Below are positions 21,440 to 33,630 of a stretch of 64,000 nucleotides of DNA, in pieces (the first letter of the stretch is position 1; each line of letters starts with the position of its first letter). This DNA comes from Gnetum montanum (Eukaryota; Streptophyta; Gnetopsida; Gnetales; Gnetaceae): contig MNCI01020920.1 of NCBI GenBank assembly GCA_015680685.1, positions 42,924 to 106,923 on the forward strand. Direction: 5' to 3'. The position numbers and the translations under genes were made by a program. The notes beneath the pieces are model-generated. The model saw only the letters and a program-made list of their open reading frames with translations. It was not told where the DNA came from and ran no database searches.

Positions 21440-22059
21440 TATTATCTTATTATCACAAGCACTCTTTAGCATGGTTTAATAGCTATAGACTCAAGCATAG
21501 AGAGGGAACATTGGTGATAGACCTATGGTGGTGTTTTGAATTCTTTGTCAAGGTCTCTTGGGTTAATCTTCAAAGCCTCAACAAAGAGGAGCTAATAAAA
21601 CACTACAAATAAAATTCATGTTTTAGCCCATGGCTAAAATTTATTATAATTTGGTGTAAAAATAATGGCAAATATAGTTTCCTTATTTTTCTAAATAATT
21701 GGCATTGTAACTTTCATCATTGAACTTGAGGCAAGATCATATTGTAAAGTATTTGGTTTGTAGTTCATAGGCTAAAATATCACATATCTTAACTTATGGA
21801 CCCTAAAAATTCTTTATATGTTATTATTACATTACTTTCCAAGTGAAAAAATTTATATCATGCATTTACCTAGGCATGGGAAGGTTGAAAATGCCTCGAG
21901 AATCATCAAATTTTGGTTTTTCATGGTTTTTATGTTAGCCTTAGTAATTTTTACTTTGGAACTACCTATAGCCAACTATTGCACCTGAAAAATTTGGTTG
22001 CATGAAAGAAAAATTAAAAAACATTCTAGGAAAAACAACCTAAGCTTGGATCGCAATCT
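21440..22059 (+). mobile_element. Tat element fragment G1: hairpin, polypurine tract and LTR start
   Basis: The stem-loop and purine tract (21543-21590, CTTTGTCAAGGTCT and ACAAAGAGGAGC) are followed at 21596 by an LTR start TAAAACACTAC, a decayed TGAAACACCA. Upstream sequence, including CAAGCATAGAGAGGGAAC, matches the minus-strand copy at 28720-28760. The LTR can be followed for a few hundred bases, for example TTACTTTCCAAGTG at 21833, which matches the LTR starting at 23316. The far end is not defined. Confidence 0.6.
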
Positions 22060-22245
22060 GAAGCCTATTGAAAATCTAAGCTTGGTTGCACAAGAGGCTT
22101 GTTTGAAAAAAGCTTGAAGCCTATTGAAAATCTAAGCTTGGTTGCACAAGAAGCTTGTTTGAACAAAGCTTGAAGCCTATTGAAAATCTAAGCTTGGTTG
22201 CACAATAAGCTTGTTTGAACAAAGCTTGAAGCCTATTGAAACTAG
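22060..22245. repeat. 56-bp tandem repeat with AAGCTTG words
   Basis: About 3.3 copies: AAGCCTATTGAAA starts at 22061, 22117, 22173 and 22229, so the period is exactly 56 bp, and copies 1 to 3 differ only slightly. Within each unit AAGCTTG or AGGCTTG recurs about every 18 bp, which suggests that the unit itself grew from a shorter repeat. It is much better preserved than its surroundings, so it is probably recent. Confidence 0.9.
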
Positions 22246-22639
22246 TAGGTTGGGTTTTGTAGTCCAACTCCATGATCTATGTAGTCCCCAACTCCACTCA
22301 TCAAAAGCCTCTTGCTAGTTTTTGCCTAAATCTACAACCTTTGGTTGTAAATGGTGTACAGAATGGTTTTTGACTTTTGGTAGCAATGGGATTATGGTAA
22401 GAGTCTTGGATGCTCAAGTATATGTCAGTTACTTCAAAAGTTTTCCAAAATGCTGAAAATGGATTTTTTTGTGTTCAAGTTTCCTATGTTGCTATGGAAG
22501 AAAAATATATTTCAGAACCAAATGAGGTGTTCAAGTTTGGATTTTATATGCTTTGAAATTATTGATCTTAGACTACAAATTTCTGCCATGATTGTTGAGA
22601 GATTGATGCTATTTGTAGGTGTTGTAGGTCATAATTCCT

Positions 22640-23316
22640 AGCATAGTTCACCATTTAGGGTAAGTTTTGACATCCAAGGACCATTAAGACCACATCTTAT
22701 ACTAAAAATAGTAAATGGACTTCTTAACTATGCTAGCTTCACCTCAAGTAGACTAGCCTTGGAGATTTACACTAGCATTGTTGGAATTTGATGGAAAATG
22801 TGGTGACTATGTTGGTCAAGTAAAGATTCCTGAAAATCATATATGATTACATTGGCCACACTACAACTTCTAGAAATTGTAGCAACTATGCTAGAAATTG
22901 TTGGAAAATTAAAAACCCGACACCACTAATGTTGGCTTAGCAATATCCACACTAGATTTTGTGACAACTACACTAGGAATTATTGGGAAATGAAAAACTT
23001 AATACTACCAATGCTAGGTGTAGGTGGTTCTAGTGTAGTTTAGGCTATAACCCCATAAAAACCAATGAAAATGCTATATTTGCTAGTCTCCATGACATTT
23101 TTAGCCTTTTCAAGCACATATATAGACATAAAATTGCTTTTTCCACTTGGGAAGTAATGCAGTAGCAACTTATAAGGCATTTTTTAGCCTCAAAAAATTA
23201 AAGTATGAAAGATTGCACCTTATGGACTATAAACCTTACATTTATAGTAAGACCTTATCTCAATTTGGATGCTGAAGATTGCAAGTTACAACATGTGTTT
23301 TCTTCGTGGTGTTTCA
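22640..23316 (-). mobile_element. Tat LTR fragment G3 (minus strand)
   Basis: It begins on the minus strand at 23316 with TGAAACACCA and aligns with the G2 LTR start (28643) and with G1. The part at 22740-23060 has about three degenerate units of about 100 bp with CTAGAAATTGT and ACTATGCTAG words. No polypurine tract lies outside it, so it is a solo or truncated LTR. With G1 it forms an inverted pair around about 22400. Confidence 0.55.
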
Positions 23317-24150
23317 CTATCATATAAACTATTTGGCTTAATTTTCATGTTGAAGCCAATGTATTTATGTGGAATCTAGTGTGTCTATGTTGAAGGTAGC
23401 ATATTTATGATGGACCTTCATTTATCAAACTTGATAAAATAGATAAATATGATGATTTTGGATGGCCTACAATGTTAGAAATTTACAATCATTTGTAAGC
23501 AATCATGGTAGAAATTTGTAGGAATGGATCAAACATCGAATGGCCTATATAAAACAAGATTGATTACTTTAAGAAGACTTTTGATAAGTTTGCACTTAGG
23601 CTGAACCAGAAACTTTCAGAGAAGTTTAGATCAAAAAAAAAATTTAATAATCACTGTACCATCAACAACATAGATCTAGTGCAAAGAAACCAACAAGAAG
23701 CTTTGGTAGTGAAACTTTGAGCATCTGGATAATGAAGCTAACTCTAAGACACACTCTACTAACTTCAATTTGGCTTTAAGAATCTTCTATGTAGCTCCTT
23801 ATACATTCTAAGCATAAAAAATTGTACTAATTTAAACTTTGTTTCTACAAAGACTTTATTATTTTAATAAAATTTGTAGTTCATTTATTTAGTGCATGTT
23901 TATTCTTTATTTCTCTAGAATAAGATCTACATTTATATTTACATTTAATTTTCATTGTTTTTTAAATTTCATGTCCCTAAATGATTAGCAAGACCTTTTA
24001 ATGTAGTTTGGATCCATTGAGGCCATGGGATACAAGGTTAAACTATTTTATTAGAAATCTTTTATTTTCTAGCACTTTTGAATGAGACAGAAAAATTGAA
24101 GATCCAACAGTTGATAGGTGCTAATTGGTAGATCAGAAAGTCTTGATGAT
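23317..24150. other. No recognised feature
   Basis: AT-rich sequence. It may be the decayed 5' part of the Copia fragment that follows, but I cannot support any domain. Confidence 0.35.
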
Positions 24151-24179
24151 AGATATATTTTATTGAAAGTAATATGATG

Positions 24180-24900
24180 GTTTGATTATAGATGGAATTA
24201 GGGAAAACCTTTTAGACATAAGCGATGGGAACTACATGAAGCTTGATAGGAAGGCTTTATCTTTTATTAGGCCTTGTTCCACTAATGATGTTTCCCAATG
24301 ATGGGAACTACATGAAGCTTGATAGAAACTATTAAAGAGTTATGGAAAAAAATTTTATTCTTATATTAGAAAACCTATGGAATGGATAAAGTTTTTCTAA
24401 TGAGATGATTATTCTAGCTAAATATGAAGGAAAATTATTCTCTTATCTGGCATCATTTAGAATTTAGTAGTTTTTTCCCAATTGAAATCATTGAAAGCGA
24501 CCTTGAACGAAGAAGTTAGATTATTTTTCTAGCTACTTTTCTCATTCCTTGATATTTTGAAGATTGTGATTTGTCAAAAAAAAAAACAAAAATGTAATCG
24601 TATGTTGACAAATAATGGAGGTGAATGTTGTTGAAGGGAGTTTGAGGAATATTTCATTAGTTCTAGTATCAAGCATGAATGGACTACTCCTGGTACTCCT
24701 CAAAATAATGATGTGGAAAAATGATATAATCAAATGATCTTGAAAGGATTCTAAAGTATGTTGAAGAATGCTCTTTTATCCAAATCTTCTCAGGTTAAAG
24801 TTACTACAATAGTTGTCTATCTAACTAATAGGTGTCCTAGTTGAAAAAGCTCAAAGAATATTCATGTTATGCATAAGAATCATTGAAAAAAAATGTTTAC
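24180..24900 (+). pseudogene. Ty1/copia gag and integrase fragments
   Basis: A gag remnant at 24230-24480 reads KLDRKALSFI, then TIKELWKK and, with stops, LNMKENYSLIWHHLEF, which fits the Copia gag (UBN2-like) pattern. An integrase piece at 24590-24840 reads MLTNNGGECC, EFEEYF, EWTTPGTPQNNDVEK and YLTNRCPS, which fits the Copia core (DNGGEF...TPY.PQ.NG..E). Gag is joined almost directly to the integrase, so protease and the integrase N-terminus are deleted. A 26-bp exact direct repeat (24224-24249 and 24300-24325) lies in gag. It is non-functional. Confidence 0.75.
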
Positions 24901-26449
24901 ATTGTAATTTAATGGGAATTTAAAGGAAAAAATAATTTCCTTATTTCCCATTAAAAATCATACCATGTGATCCTATTTTGAAAAATTTTGGATCATTATA
25001 AGTGTGAAAGAGTGAGATTTTTAGCTCACACAATGTGAATTCCACTTAGGTCAACATGTAAGGATTAGAATGATTCAAAATGATAGGTTTTTACTCCACA
25101 CATTAATACCACATTGTTACACACACTATACTAGCAAATGCAGAAGCTTGTGGAGCTAAGCTTGATCACATGTTGAAATTTGGATCATGAAAATAGCCTA
25201 AATACAGTAAAACTTTAGTAGCAAAAGTCTCACACGTTGGTGGCACATAAATTGTAGTTTTGGATGATGAAAAGTGTTAAATACACTGCAATTTAAAGCT
25301 TAAAAGGTCAAAAAAATATTAGTGGTTTACACACTATTGAGTTAAGTGATTGAAAGTATCAAAATCATAGAAGGGAATGTGAGAAGTTAGTTAGGATCAA
25401 ATCAGCAAAGAATCAATTCATTAATTACCTATTTAAATAAGAATAAATGGATTTTTAAGGACCTTTTGATCATTTTTCATTCAGCTAAACTTAAGAATTT
25501 TAAAGTGCAAGATCTAAGAGTCTATATCCTTTAACCCATAGCGTAGATCACCATGAGTGGGTATAATTATTGTAGATAATATTCCAGAGTAGATCAATTG
25601 CGAAAGTTAGGTTTTGATTACTTGTAGAACATACTCAGTAGTCTACATTAGGCATTAACAAAATTTTTGCATTTGTGATCTTTTAAAGCTGATAATTTGT
25701 ACTCTTTGAACCTTTATTTTTCACAAATTATATAACATAAAATTTATGATATTATTTCTTTATCATACTATTTTATATCTCTCTATTCCAAAATCTTGTC
25801 CTTGAATCACTATTTCATATGTTTTGTTTATTTAATTCTACAACATTTGGTAATAGATGTTCCAAGTCCTCAAGTAATCAGCAATTCTATTTAAGGAACC
25901 CAAGATCCTTTATGAGGCTAATGGATCTACAAGTTATAGTATTCAACATGGGATCTTCTAGTTTTCTAGAATTGAATTTTTTCATCGTTATAGTTTTGAT
26001 GCTAGAATGAGGCATCCACCTACACTCTTTACTCAAAATTATTTGTAGATTTGTTTTCTTGATCTACCTTTACCTGTTAGCTTGTGTAGAAAATCAAAAA
26101 TTGCTTTGGGTTTTTCCAAAATTATAACATGTAAGAACAAACCTAGTTTTAACAAAACAAAATTTTAATAATTTTTTTTGTAGTGCAGTGTATAGTGCTT
26201 CTTCAACTCCTTCCACTTTAAACCTTAAAAATTTACTTTAGCTATTGTGGTGAAAAACGCCAATCCTTTTCACATGTTTCTAACTAAAAAATTTTAATTT
26301 TTACAATTGTAGTATGTACTATACTCTTCTTTAATATACCTGTAGTTTGAAACTCTTGCTATATTTTTCACATATGCTAAAGCACATTTCTTTTTCCCAA
26401 CATTGTTACATATGTTAGGAAAAATTGAAAAAAAAAATTTCATTATAGT
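24901..26449. other. No recognised feature
   Basis: AT-rich, non-coding by inspection. Isolated CACACATTA-type words near 25085 and 25230 resemble the array at 26450. No element borders were found. Confidence 0.35.
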
Positions 26450-26685
26450 TGAAGTTCATACATTAAAGCTCCACACGTTAGAGCCTCAAATATTATAACT
26501 TTCACACATTAGAGATTGACATGTTGGGGCTTTACACATTGGAGCTCTTACATGTTAGAGCTAAATAAGCTACAAACAATCAGAGCCTACACTCTCACAC
26601 ATTGTAAGTTCCACATGTTGGGAGTCTCATACATTGAGACCTTTACATGTTGGAAGTATCATACATTAAGATCTTTAATTCCTAT
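26450..26685. repeat. Degenerate repeat of CACATTAGAGCTTT-type units
   Basis: Roughly ten variants of ACACATTAGAGC, ACATGTTGGAGC or CATACATTGAGACC occur at intervals of about 20-25 bp. The units are imperfect and non-coding. Confidence 0.65.
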
Positions 26686-27188
26686 TTAAAAAATTTAAAG
26701 TCTTTCTCAAATCTATACAAAATATTAGCCTTAACTTGTTTATGAATTTTTGTTGATCAATTGTTTTATCACATAACATTGCACATATGGCCTCAAACCA
26801 GGAACCTTTCCACATCTATGATCTTAGAAATCTCATTTGTAGTCGAATATTTATAATCCCTTAGTCAAATGGAATAGGATGCAACATATGTAAACATCAA
26901 TGAGAAATACTACAACTTTATGTATGCTAAAATCTAAGCTGACTTACTTATTCCATGTAGAGAATCTAAATCCAAATGCCAGTGTGCAATTATTTACCTA
27001 AATGAGAGAGAGTATATTTCCTATCCCTATGACCAAATTGAACTAATGGAGTTTCATAAATGCATGTTAGCATGACTGGTGAACATGGATGAGGCAAATA
27101 AGAAAATTAGTTCAAACCAAAACCAATAGAATTAGAATGAGTTTTGATGAAATTATGAACCTAATATGTTCTTATAGAACCCTCTACA

Positions 27189-27742
27189 ATGATCTCTTCT
27201 AGAGGAAACTATTTCAAACTCTACACCTCCTATCTCATTAATGAGCCAAACTTTACTTATGACCACTATAAGCCAAGTGTCAAAACCTACCTCCTTGTCT
27301 ATTTCCATCTTCATGTCAACACCTGTTATTATCATGCACTAGGCTTAAAAAGTTTTTCACTCCACCTCACTATTTACATAAATGTCTTTTGCAACTCAGC
27401 CTCATTTAGTACACTTGTAACTAGTGGTATCTACCATACTAGCTTCTTTAATAATCCTAGTGGGCATCTCTATGGGACCCTAGGTATCACAAGTCTTTTA
27501 TTCCTTCTTTGTTCTCTTCATCCTTCTTCTTTCCGCTCAAACACCCTTCTCACTATTCCAGCCCCTATAATGGTGACCATGCAACATCTTCAGTTCATAC
27601 TGATGTTGATTGCATTACCTCAAATAATTCACCCTCTTTTCCAACCATCAGTATAAATATTGTAGCCTACAAGAATGCTCCAAGGCTTGGATCAAGACCT
27701 TCAAATGATTCAAGACCTCAACGAATAGATGTAGAAGCTTAA
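27189..27742 (+). other. Overlapping open frames of unknown nature
   Basis: A 155-codon frame starts at 27189. A second frame (27509-27742) ends SRPSNDSRPQRIDVEA. The second has a Ser/Pro/Asn/His-rich make-up of the kind seen in retroelement gag linkers. Neither has a motif I recognise. Both may be chance openings in old repeat sequence; I do not claim a gene. Confidence 0.2.
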
Positions 27743-27819
27743 AGCTAGCATAACATGATCCCATTAGTCCTATTATTATATAGATAACTCTCCCTATGAG
27801 TATCCCAATTCCATACTTT

Positions 27820-28120
27820 ACTAAGTGTAATGACTGAAAATCTCGATTGTTGGAAAACTAAAAATTTAGTGAAATAGCTTTAACCTCATATCACAAGTGC
27901 CTCCATGAAAAATAGGATCTAAGGTGCCCTAGATAGTTCAAAAGATCACCTAGGTACTTAAGAAGGCCAAAACAAAGTAAAAAAATTGAAAATGCAAAAT
28001 ACAAATTTGGAGGATAAATTATGCCAAAATAAAAAAAATGAATAAAACTTGCATACAAATGAAACTGTAAACTTTTTTCTTAGAAAAAATAAAGAAGGTA
28101 TAGAAAATGTGTACAAGATA
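27820..28120. repeat. Dispersed repeat, copy 1
   Basis: It shares the order TGGAAAACTAAAAATT, then AGGATCTAA, then an A-rich stretch ending AAACTTGCA, with 59895-60250. The identity of the family is unknown. No terminal repeats were seen. Confidence 0.35.
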
Positions 28121-28299
28121 GTCGATAGCAAAAAGGGGTTTTCTTTGATGGGCGTTCATACTACATTGAAATTTCTATGATTAGCTCCATGCTCAAGAGG
28201 TTCTACTAGTCCTAATGCTTTTGAACCTTTGTTGCTCTTACACCATATCTACAACATTGTTGATGCAAGTGGAAGAGAGGTGTAAGGAATTTGAACCAT

Positions 28300-28643
28300 A
28301 AAAGTGAGTAATAATGGAATTTGTGGTGCCTAGGTGCTCAATGTTGATGCCAAAATCTCACAAATCTCAAAGGGAAATAATAGGGGTAACAACGATTGCA
28401 AAAGGCATTCTAAAAGGCAATTTGTACCCCACCAAGACCAAATATAAGAATTATATAGTCTTTTTTAGTTAGGGGATAAGGATTTGACCACTTATGAGGC
28501 ATTTTTTTCAGCCCAAAAAAGTATAAAGTATGTGAGATTACACCTCCTTGGTTGTAATCTTTACATTTACAATGAATTTTAGCATCAAGTTTCATCGGAT
28601 GAGGGCTACAAAGGTTAGAACATGCTTTTCTAGTGGTGTTTCA
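28300..28643 (-). mobile_element. 3' LTR (part) of Tat element G2
   Basis: On the minus strand the LTR starts at 28643 with TGAAACACCA and aligns with G3 for at least 250 bp, including the shared block ACTTATGAGGCATTTTTT. Its inner end is not defined, so the left coordinate is approximate. Confidence 0.65.
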
Positions 28644-28710
28644 TTGGCCCCTCTTTGTTGGTGTCTAGAGGATTGACTTGAGAGGCATTGACAAAGAATA
28701 TAAAACATCA
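28644..28710 (-). promoter_or_regulatory. Stem-loop and polypurine tract of G2
   Basis: The minus strand reads CTTTGTCAATGCCT, a loop, AGACACCAACAAAGAGGGGC, then the LTR. The stem is imperfect, and it is placed as in elements A, F and G1. Confidence 0.65.
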
Positions 28711-29714
28711 CTATATGTTCACCATTGACGTTCCCTCTCTATGCTTGACTTAGTCCTCTCAAATCATGCTAAAGACTTATTGTGATGAAGGCATAAGGCT
28801 ATGATGAGGAAATGGTAATGAGATCATAGAAAAGTGATCATGAAGGTTGACAATGCATTCCATAGTTGACATCATGGCTATGGAACTAACATGTTGGTCA
28901 GTTAGTGGTTTTAACACTTTGTGTTTTAAAGTATGGTTCACTCAGCAAATGTGTTTGAGGAACCATCACCTCACTTCAAGGATTCCTTTACCATTAGGAT
29001 CTTCCATTTGCATGTTTGGAGTCATTGATTTAGACATTTGGTTTTCATAGGTCATTTTAGCTTCCTGATAATTTTCTTCTGCCCTCTTTTTTTTTAGTGG
29101 GATAAAATCATCATTGGTTTTCTTTCCTAAGTCTAGTTTTGATATGGTTTTTCCACTAAATGAAGTGTGTTATACCTAGAAGACATATTGGTTACCATCA
29201 AAAAAGGGTGTTATGGTTGATGAGATTAATGGTTTTTCCTTTGAATCAGATATGTTATATTCAATGGACTTGATGGTGGAGCTCAATGAAGGGATGTCAT
29301 ATGGCCACAATACATGAGTATTAGACATTAGTCAACATTAGCATTGAAGGTAAGGAAGGCTATAATAAGACTATGGGGTTAGGTTCAAGAAGATGATAAG
29401 AAATGAGGCACATAAGCACTATTGGTATAGTAGGACAAACTCACCAAATCTTATGTATTGAGGTCATGTGTTGACTTGCTATCATAATGAGTTACACCTT
29501 CGTGATTACTCTAGGCTACATCATACAAGCATAATTCTAAGAGGACACGAAAATGAAGCAAAGAAAGCATGCTATCATAATATAATGCATAATGTTGTAA
29601 AATTATAAAATAGGGCTACCATATATCATCATGTTACAAAGTTTAATAGCCCCTTTGTTGTGTAAAAGATGGTTATGCAAACTTGCTTATTATTGGCAAT
29701 GATAATGATTGTTG
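28711..29714 (-). other. 3' untranslated region of G2
   Basis: Non-coding sequence between the integrase end and the polypurine tract. The part next to the stem-loop (CAAGCATAGAGAGGGAAC on the minus strand) matches G1. Nothing else was recognised. Confidence 0.5.
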
Positions 29715-30460
29715 ATATTATCTATTGTAGGCTACATGTCATAAGAATTTAGATAAGAATGATTTGCTAGATTGACCAACTCATTTTCATCCATGTTGGC
29801 TGTCTCTAATTCTCCATTGTCATAGGCCTTGATGACCAATAAATACCCTTCCTAGTTAGTTTAAAATTTGTTTGCATGCTCACAGATGACCTTGAGAACT
29901 AGGTTACCTTTCTTGATCTTTTGCTTGGTCAAGTTATGATGGTGATGCCACTTCTACCTCTCCTAGTATCTCTCAACATGAGCAATCATGCATACCCATC
30001 ACTCCTCCACCTAGTCTAGGTCCATGGTGCATAGATCTTTATTCTCTATTCATTGTTAATGAAGTTAGATAAGGCTATTTGGAGTGATGGAACTTACAAT
30101 TCAAGATAGCTTAAGGGTAATAAGTTGATGTAAAGTAGTTCTTAATACCTAGGTCATGATAAAAGTTCTTCATTTCTTGGCTATTAAATTGTGGTTCATT
30201 TTTTGTGACTATGGTCATAGGTATACTAAAACAAGCTACAATGTTATCAAGTTTAAATCTACAAAGCTATTTAGATGTTGCCTTCCTTAGAGAAATAACC
30301 TCAACCCCCTTTGTGAACTATTTGGTTATAGTTATGATAAAGCTATGCCATATATAAGACTTAGGCATTATAGGTCTAATGATAAACCAATATCCACTAT
30401 TGAAATAGCCATGCAATCTAAGTTGTGTGTAACTTAGTTGGTGGCATGTGTGTAAGCTTA
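29715..30460 (-). pseudogene. G2 integrase, core and C-terminal part
   Basis: On the minus strand the text runs HMPPTKLHTT, FIITITK, FTKGVEVISLRKATSK, then LDNIVACFSIPMTIV, EPQFNSQEM, LGIKNYFTSTYYP. After a frameshift come EGYLLVIKAYDNGELETANMDENELVNLANHSYLN-like words and the end of pol. The motif where Asp is expected (SDNGPQF) reads TKNEPQF, and the first Asp site reads K, so the catalytic triad is lost. The N-terminal zinc-binding half lies across element H at 39097-39560. The two halves read on from each other at the H target site. Confidence 0.75.
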
Positions 30461-30465
30461 CTATG

Positions 30466-33421
30466 TGTTGGTGACCGTTTGGGATGTGACTGCCAACGAG
30501 TGTCCTCGAATAGGATTTAGGTGCTTGCTGGTCTCTGGCAACACCAAGGCCCAGATACCTCCAAATATACTTACTAGTTAATGTGAGTATGTGTGTGTAC
30601 TATTATGAAAAATGAAACGATTGGGTTTTGTGTAAAACTATAAATGACTTATCTTAAAGAGATTCAGCCAACTTTACAAAGTACTGTGAGTTGTTGAGAG
30701 TTACTATTTTGTTCAATTGCCTAGTCTATGTGGTTCTTATAATACCTACTTGTAACAAATAAAGTTTTGCAAAAACATTTGAGCACAACTCTGCTAATCT
30801 ACTTCTAATTTTCCCAAGAGAAAGAGATAGTTCCACAAGAAAACTAGAAATAGAGTCAGATTTAATGGAAATAGAAAGAAGAGAAAAAAAAGCATATTTG
30901 TGTAAAGATCTCAAATGTTTAAACAACGTAAAATGATACGAGTAAATACTTCACAATAAAGCTATCCCAGATGAAATAACTACGAATTGTTCAAACTTCT
31001 AAGGCTCAAATAAGCAATTTATTCAAGACAATCCTACTATGCTACCCCCAAAAAAAATTGCTACGTAAACTATCACATACCAAACTCTATTTTGCCTAAA
31101 TAATGGATGTCAACAATTACATTCAATAGAACCTTCAAAAGACTTGACAATTTATGATTGAAATAGCACAGAGATTCACTTTAAAGATAAAAGAAGCTAT
31201 TTTGGTCCTATCAAAATACCAAATATTTTTTGAACCCTCTTGACTACTGAATTTTTCAATGGATTGACTACATGCAGAGGCTCTCTTACAACAATCTCAA
31301 TAGTGGTTCTTATACATTGCACAATAATAGAATTCACTAATAAAATGCTCTTAAGGCTTTCAAGCACAAGCTCTTTTATGGAAAAATTTTAATAGAAATT
31401 TTTTATCATGCAATAAGAATAATAAGAGGAATCTAAAAATCCCAAAATTACTTGCCAAGCATGATACTATCAAAACCACTAACTAAAAAATTTAAACAAA
31501 ATAAAAAAAAATAAGCATAACTCACAGGACTATGAAAAGGAGGCTGAAATGTTATCTTTAACAAGTCATCTTATAAGCAATCTTTCATAATGTCTTATTT
31601 ACAAATAATCTTCCCCCCNNNNNNNNNNNNNNNNNNNNNNNNNNNCTAGCCACTAAGACCCTTGAAGCCTTTTTATAGGGTCTCATAGGTAGTTAGATAT
31701 TACAGAATATCTTGGGTAACTTCTTTCCCAAGTAAGGAACTTATAACTTGTCCAACAAATTAGGAAGTTATAACTGATACATGAAGTTAGGAGAAAATCA
31801 TGCTAACATTAGCATGTGTCTTTACAAATATTTCATTGATAAGAAGTCACAACCTATATAATAATTTTAGGAAATGAAGATAAGATCTCTATCTTGTTTC
31901 AACCATTTAACCTTAGTCCAAGATCAAGTTTCTTAAACACCATGATGGCCATTGCAATATCCACTCCATACAATTGTCATTTTATTTTTTTTGCATGTGA
32001 GAAAATATGCTAAAATTATTTTTATTCACCAAGCCATATGATATTGGAACTCTATTTTGCTACTTCGATTTCACGCGTTCAGGGTTTGTTCTTGCTTTCA
32101 GCGATGACAGTTTTCTTTAGAATAAGACATAACCATAATTCATTAGCTAAATAATCTCCCAGTTGGTTTGATACTGAGCTTAGATACTAAGTCCCTGTAA
32201 CCAATATCCTGGCCATGTCCATGATCCTCTGTATCTGCTGTAGAAGAAATGTCATTTTGCTAATTCAGTTGTGCACCTATCTCACTGTGTCTTCGTATCT
32301 CTGTAGCCTCACTTGATGGATTGGTAATGATGATGACATATGCATTGGTGTCAGGCACTGCTATGTGCAATTTCTATTTGCAAGTTCATCATTGCAAGAA
32401 TCTAGACATGAAAACATTTTTGTTGTGTGCCAAGCTTTGCCTTAGGGTTTATGTTTAATATTTCACATCTTCTCATTGTTGTTTGTCATATCCTGCATTT
32501 GAAACAAAATAGAAACCCTACTACATTTTTCATTTTTTGTGCAGACTCCATTCTCTAGACACTTCAGATCATTGAAGGAGATCTTATTTTTCTTTGGTTC
32601 CAGCAAAAAATGACAAACACGATTTGGGGTTGAAACCACCTAAAATGTTTTCCCCAAATTCACCTAGGGCTTCCTGCATTTTTCTTTTTGTAAACTAAAA
32701 TTATTGTATTTATTTTCTAAATCAGGGATAGGCACTGTATCATGTTGGTGTCAATATTGGCAATATTTTGATATATTCTTGATGCTTGTCTTGCTGTTTT
32801 TCTTCTAAAATCATTTTTATTCATAACCTATTCTTTTTTTTGTAGTTTTCATTACTGATTCTAATGTAGAGTATATACAAAGTGTTTGACAAATTGCCTT
32901 TTTCCAGTGTCTCTAATTTTGCTATTAATAAAAATTCAATAAACATTACTGTGATATCCAATTCTTAATTCTTGTATATACTGCTAACTGCATTTTAACT
33001 CTTATTCTTTTTCTCTCTTATTCTTTTTGTTCTACACTTCATATACAGGGCACATGAACAAATAGCTTCATGAAGACTACTGAAATTTCCAATGACCAAT
33101 TTACCATGAATTGTAGTTACTTTGATTCTTCATTTCTTTCTTCTTTAAATTTAGATGCTATTTCTCTTTATCTACAAACTGAAATTTTGTTTATTTTAGC
33201 AAAGTACAGTAGCCTTTCCTCTAATCTTTCAGCATCTAAAATTTCTTTGAAATGAATTTTTAAAAGCTCCTTTATGAATTTAGTGATAAAACATAGTTAA
33301 TGATTTGTGGAATTCTTGCAACTTCTCCAAATAACAATAACAGAGTGCTGAAAACTGCAAAAACCTTTAATCAATTTTATCATGCCAAACTATTCCATGA
33401 AATGGCCGAAATGTGCCAACA
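30466..33421 (-). repeat. 3' LTR of element H
   Basis: This 2.96 kb LTR aligns throughout with 36130-39091. It contains an N run at 31619-31645 beside a C run; the partner LTR has almost no extra sequence there, so the gap is probably nominal. The TATA-like sequence CCCTATAAAAAGGC lies on the minus strand at about 31665-31678. Confidence 0.9.
31619..31645. other. Assembly gap (27 N)
   Basis: The gap follows a run of six C inside the left LTR of element H. The right LTR reads straight through with almost no extra bases. Confidence 0.95.
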
Positions 33422-33440
33422 TTTTTGCCCCCTTTAAAAG
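33422..33440 (-). promoter_or_regulatory. Polypurine tract of element H
   Basis: The minus strand reads CCTTTTAAAGGGGGCAAAAA and then the LTR start TGTTGG. It is a clear purine tract directly at the LTR border. Confidence 0.75.
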
Positions 33441-33630
33441 GCTTAAAGAAATTTATGCAAGCCCCATTTTAAAACTGAACTATACTTGAAGATTTTATTA
33501 AACTTTTTACAGCTGAAAAGATAAATATTTTTGGAGGAAAATTCCCATCAAACATAAGGTTTGGTGGTATAAAACCCTCATTCCTAACAAAACAAACAAA
33601 CTGTACATTATTAAGTCTTTTATTTATGGA

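Noticed and set aside
22450-22641. Open frame between the two inverted Tat LTRs
   Set aside because: Short, no motif, inside LTR-derived sequence.
27189-27656. 155-codon frame as a possible host gene
   Set aside because: No motif, overlaps a second frame, and sits among old repeats. Kept only as an unknown open frame.
33070-33255. Open frame in the left LTR of H that is also present in the right LTR (38776-38970)
   Set aside because: LTRs are copies of each other, so sharing is expected. It is antisense to the element and has no known domain.
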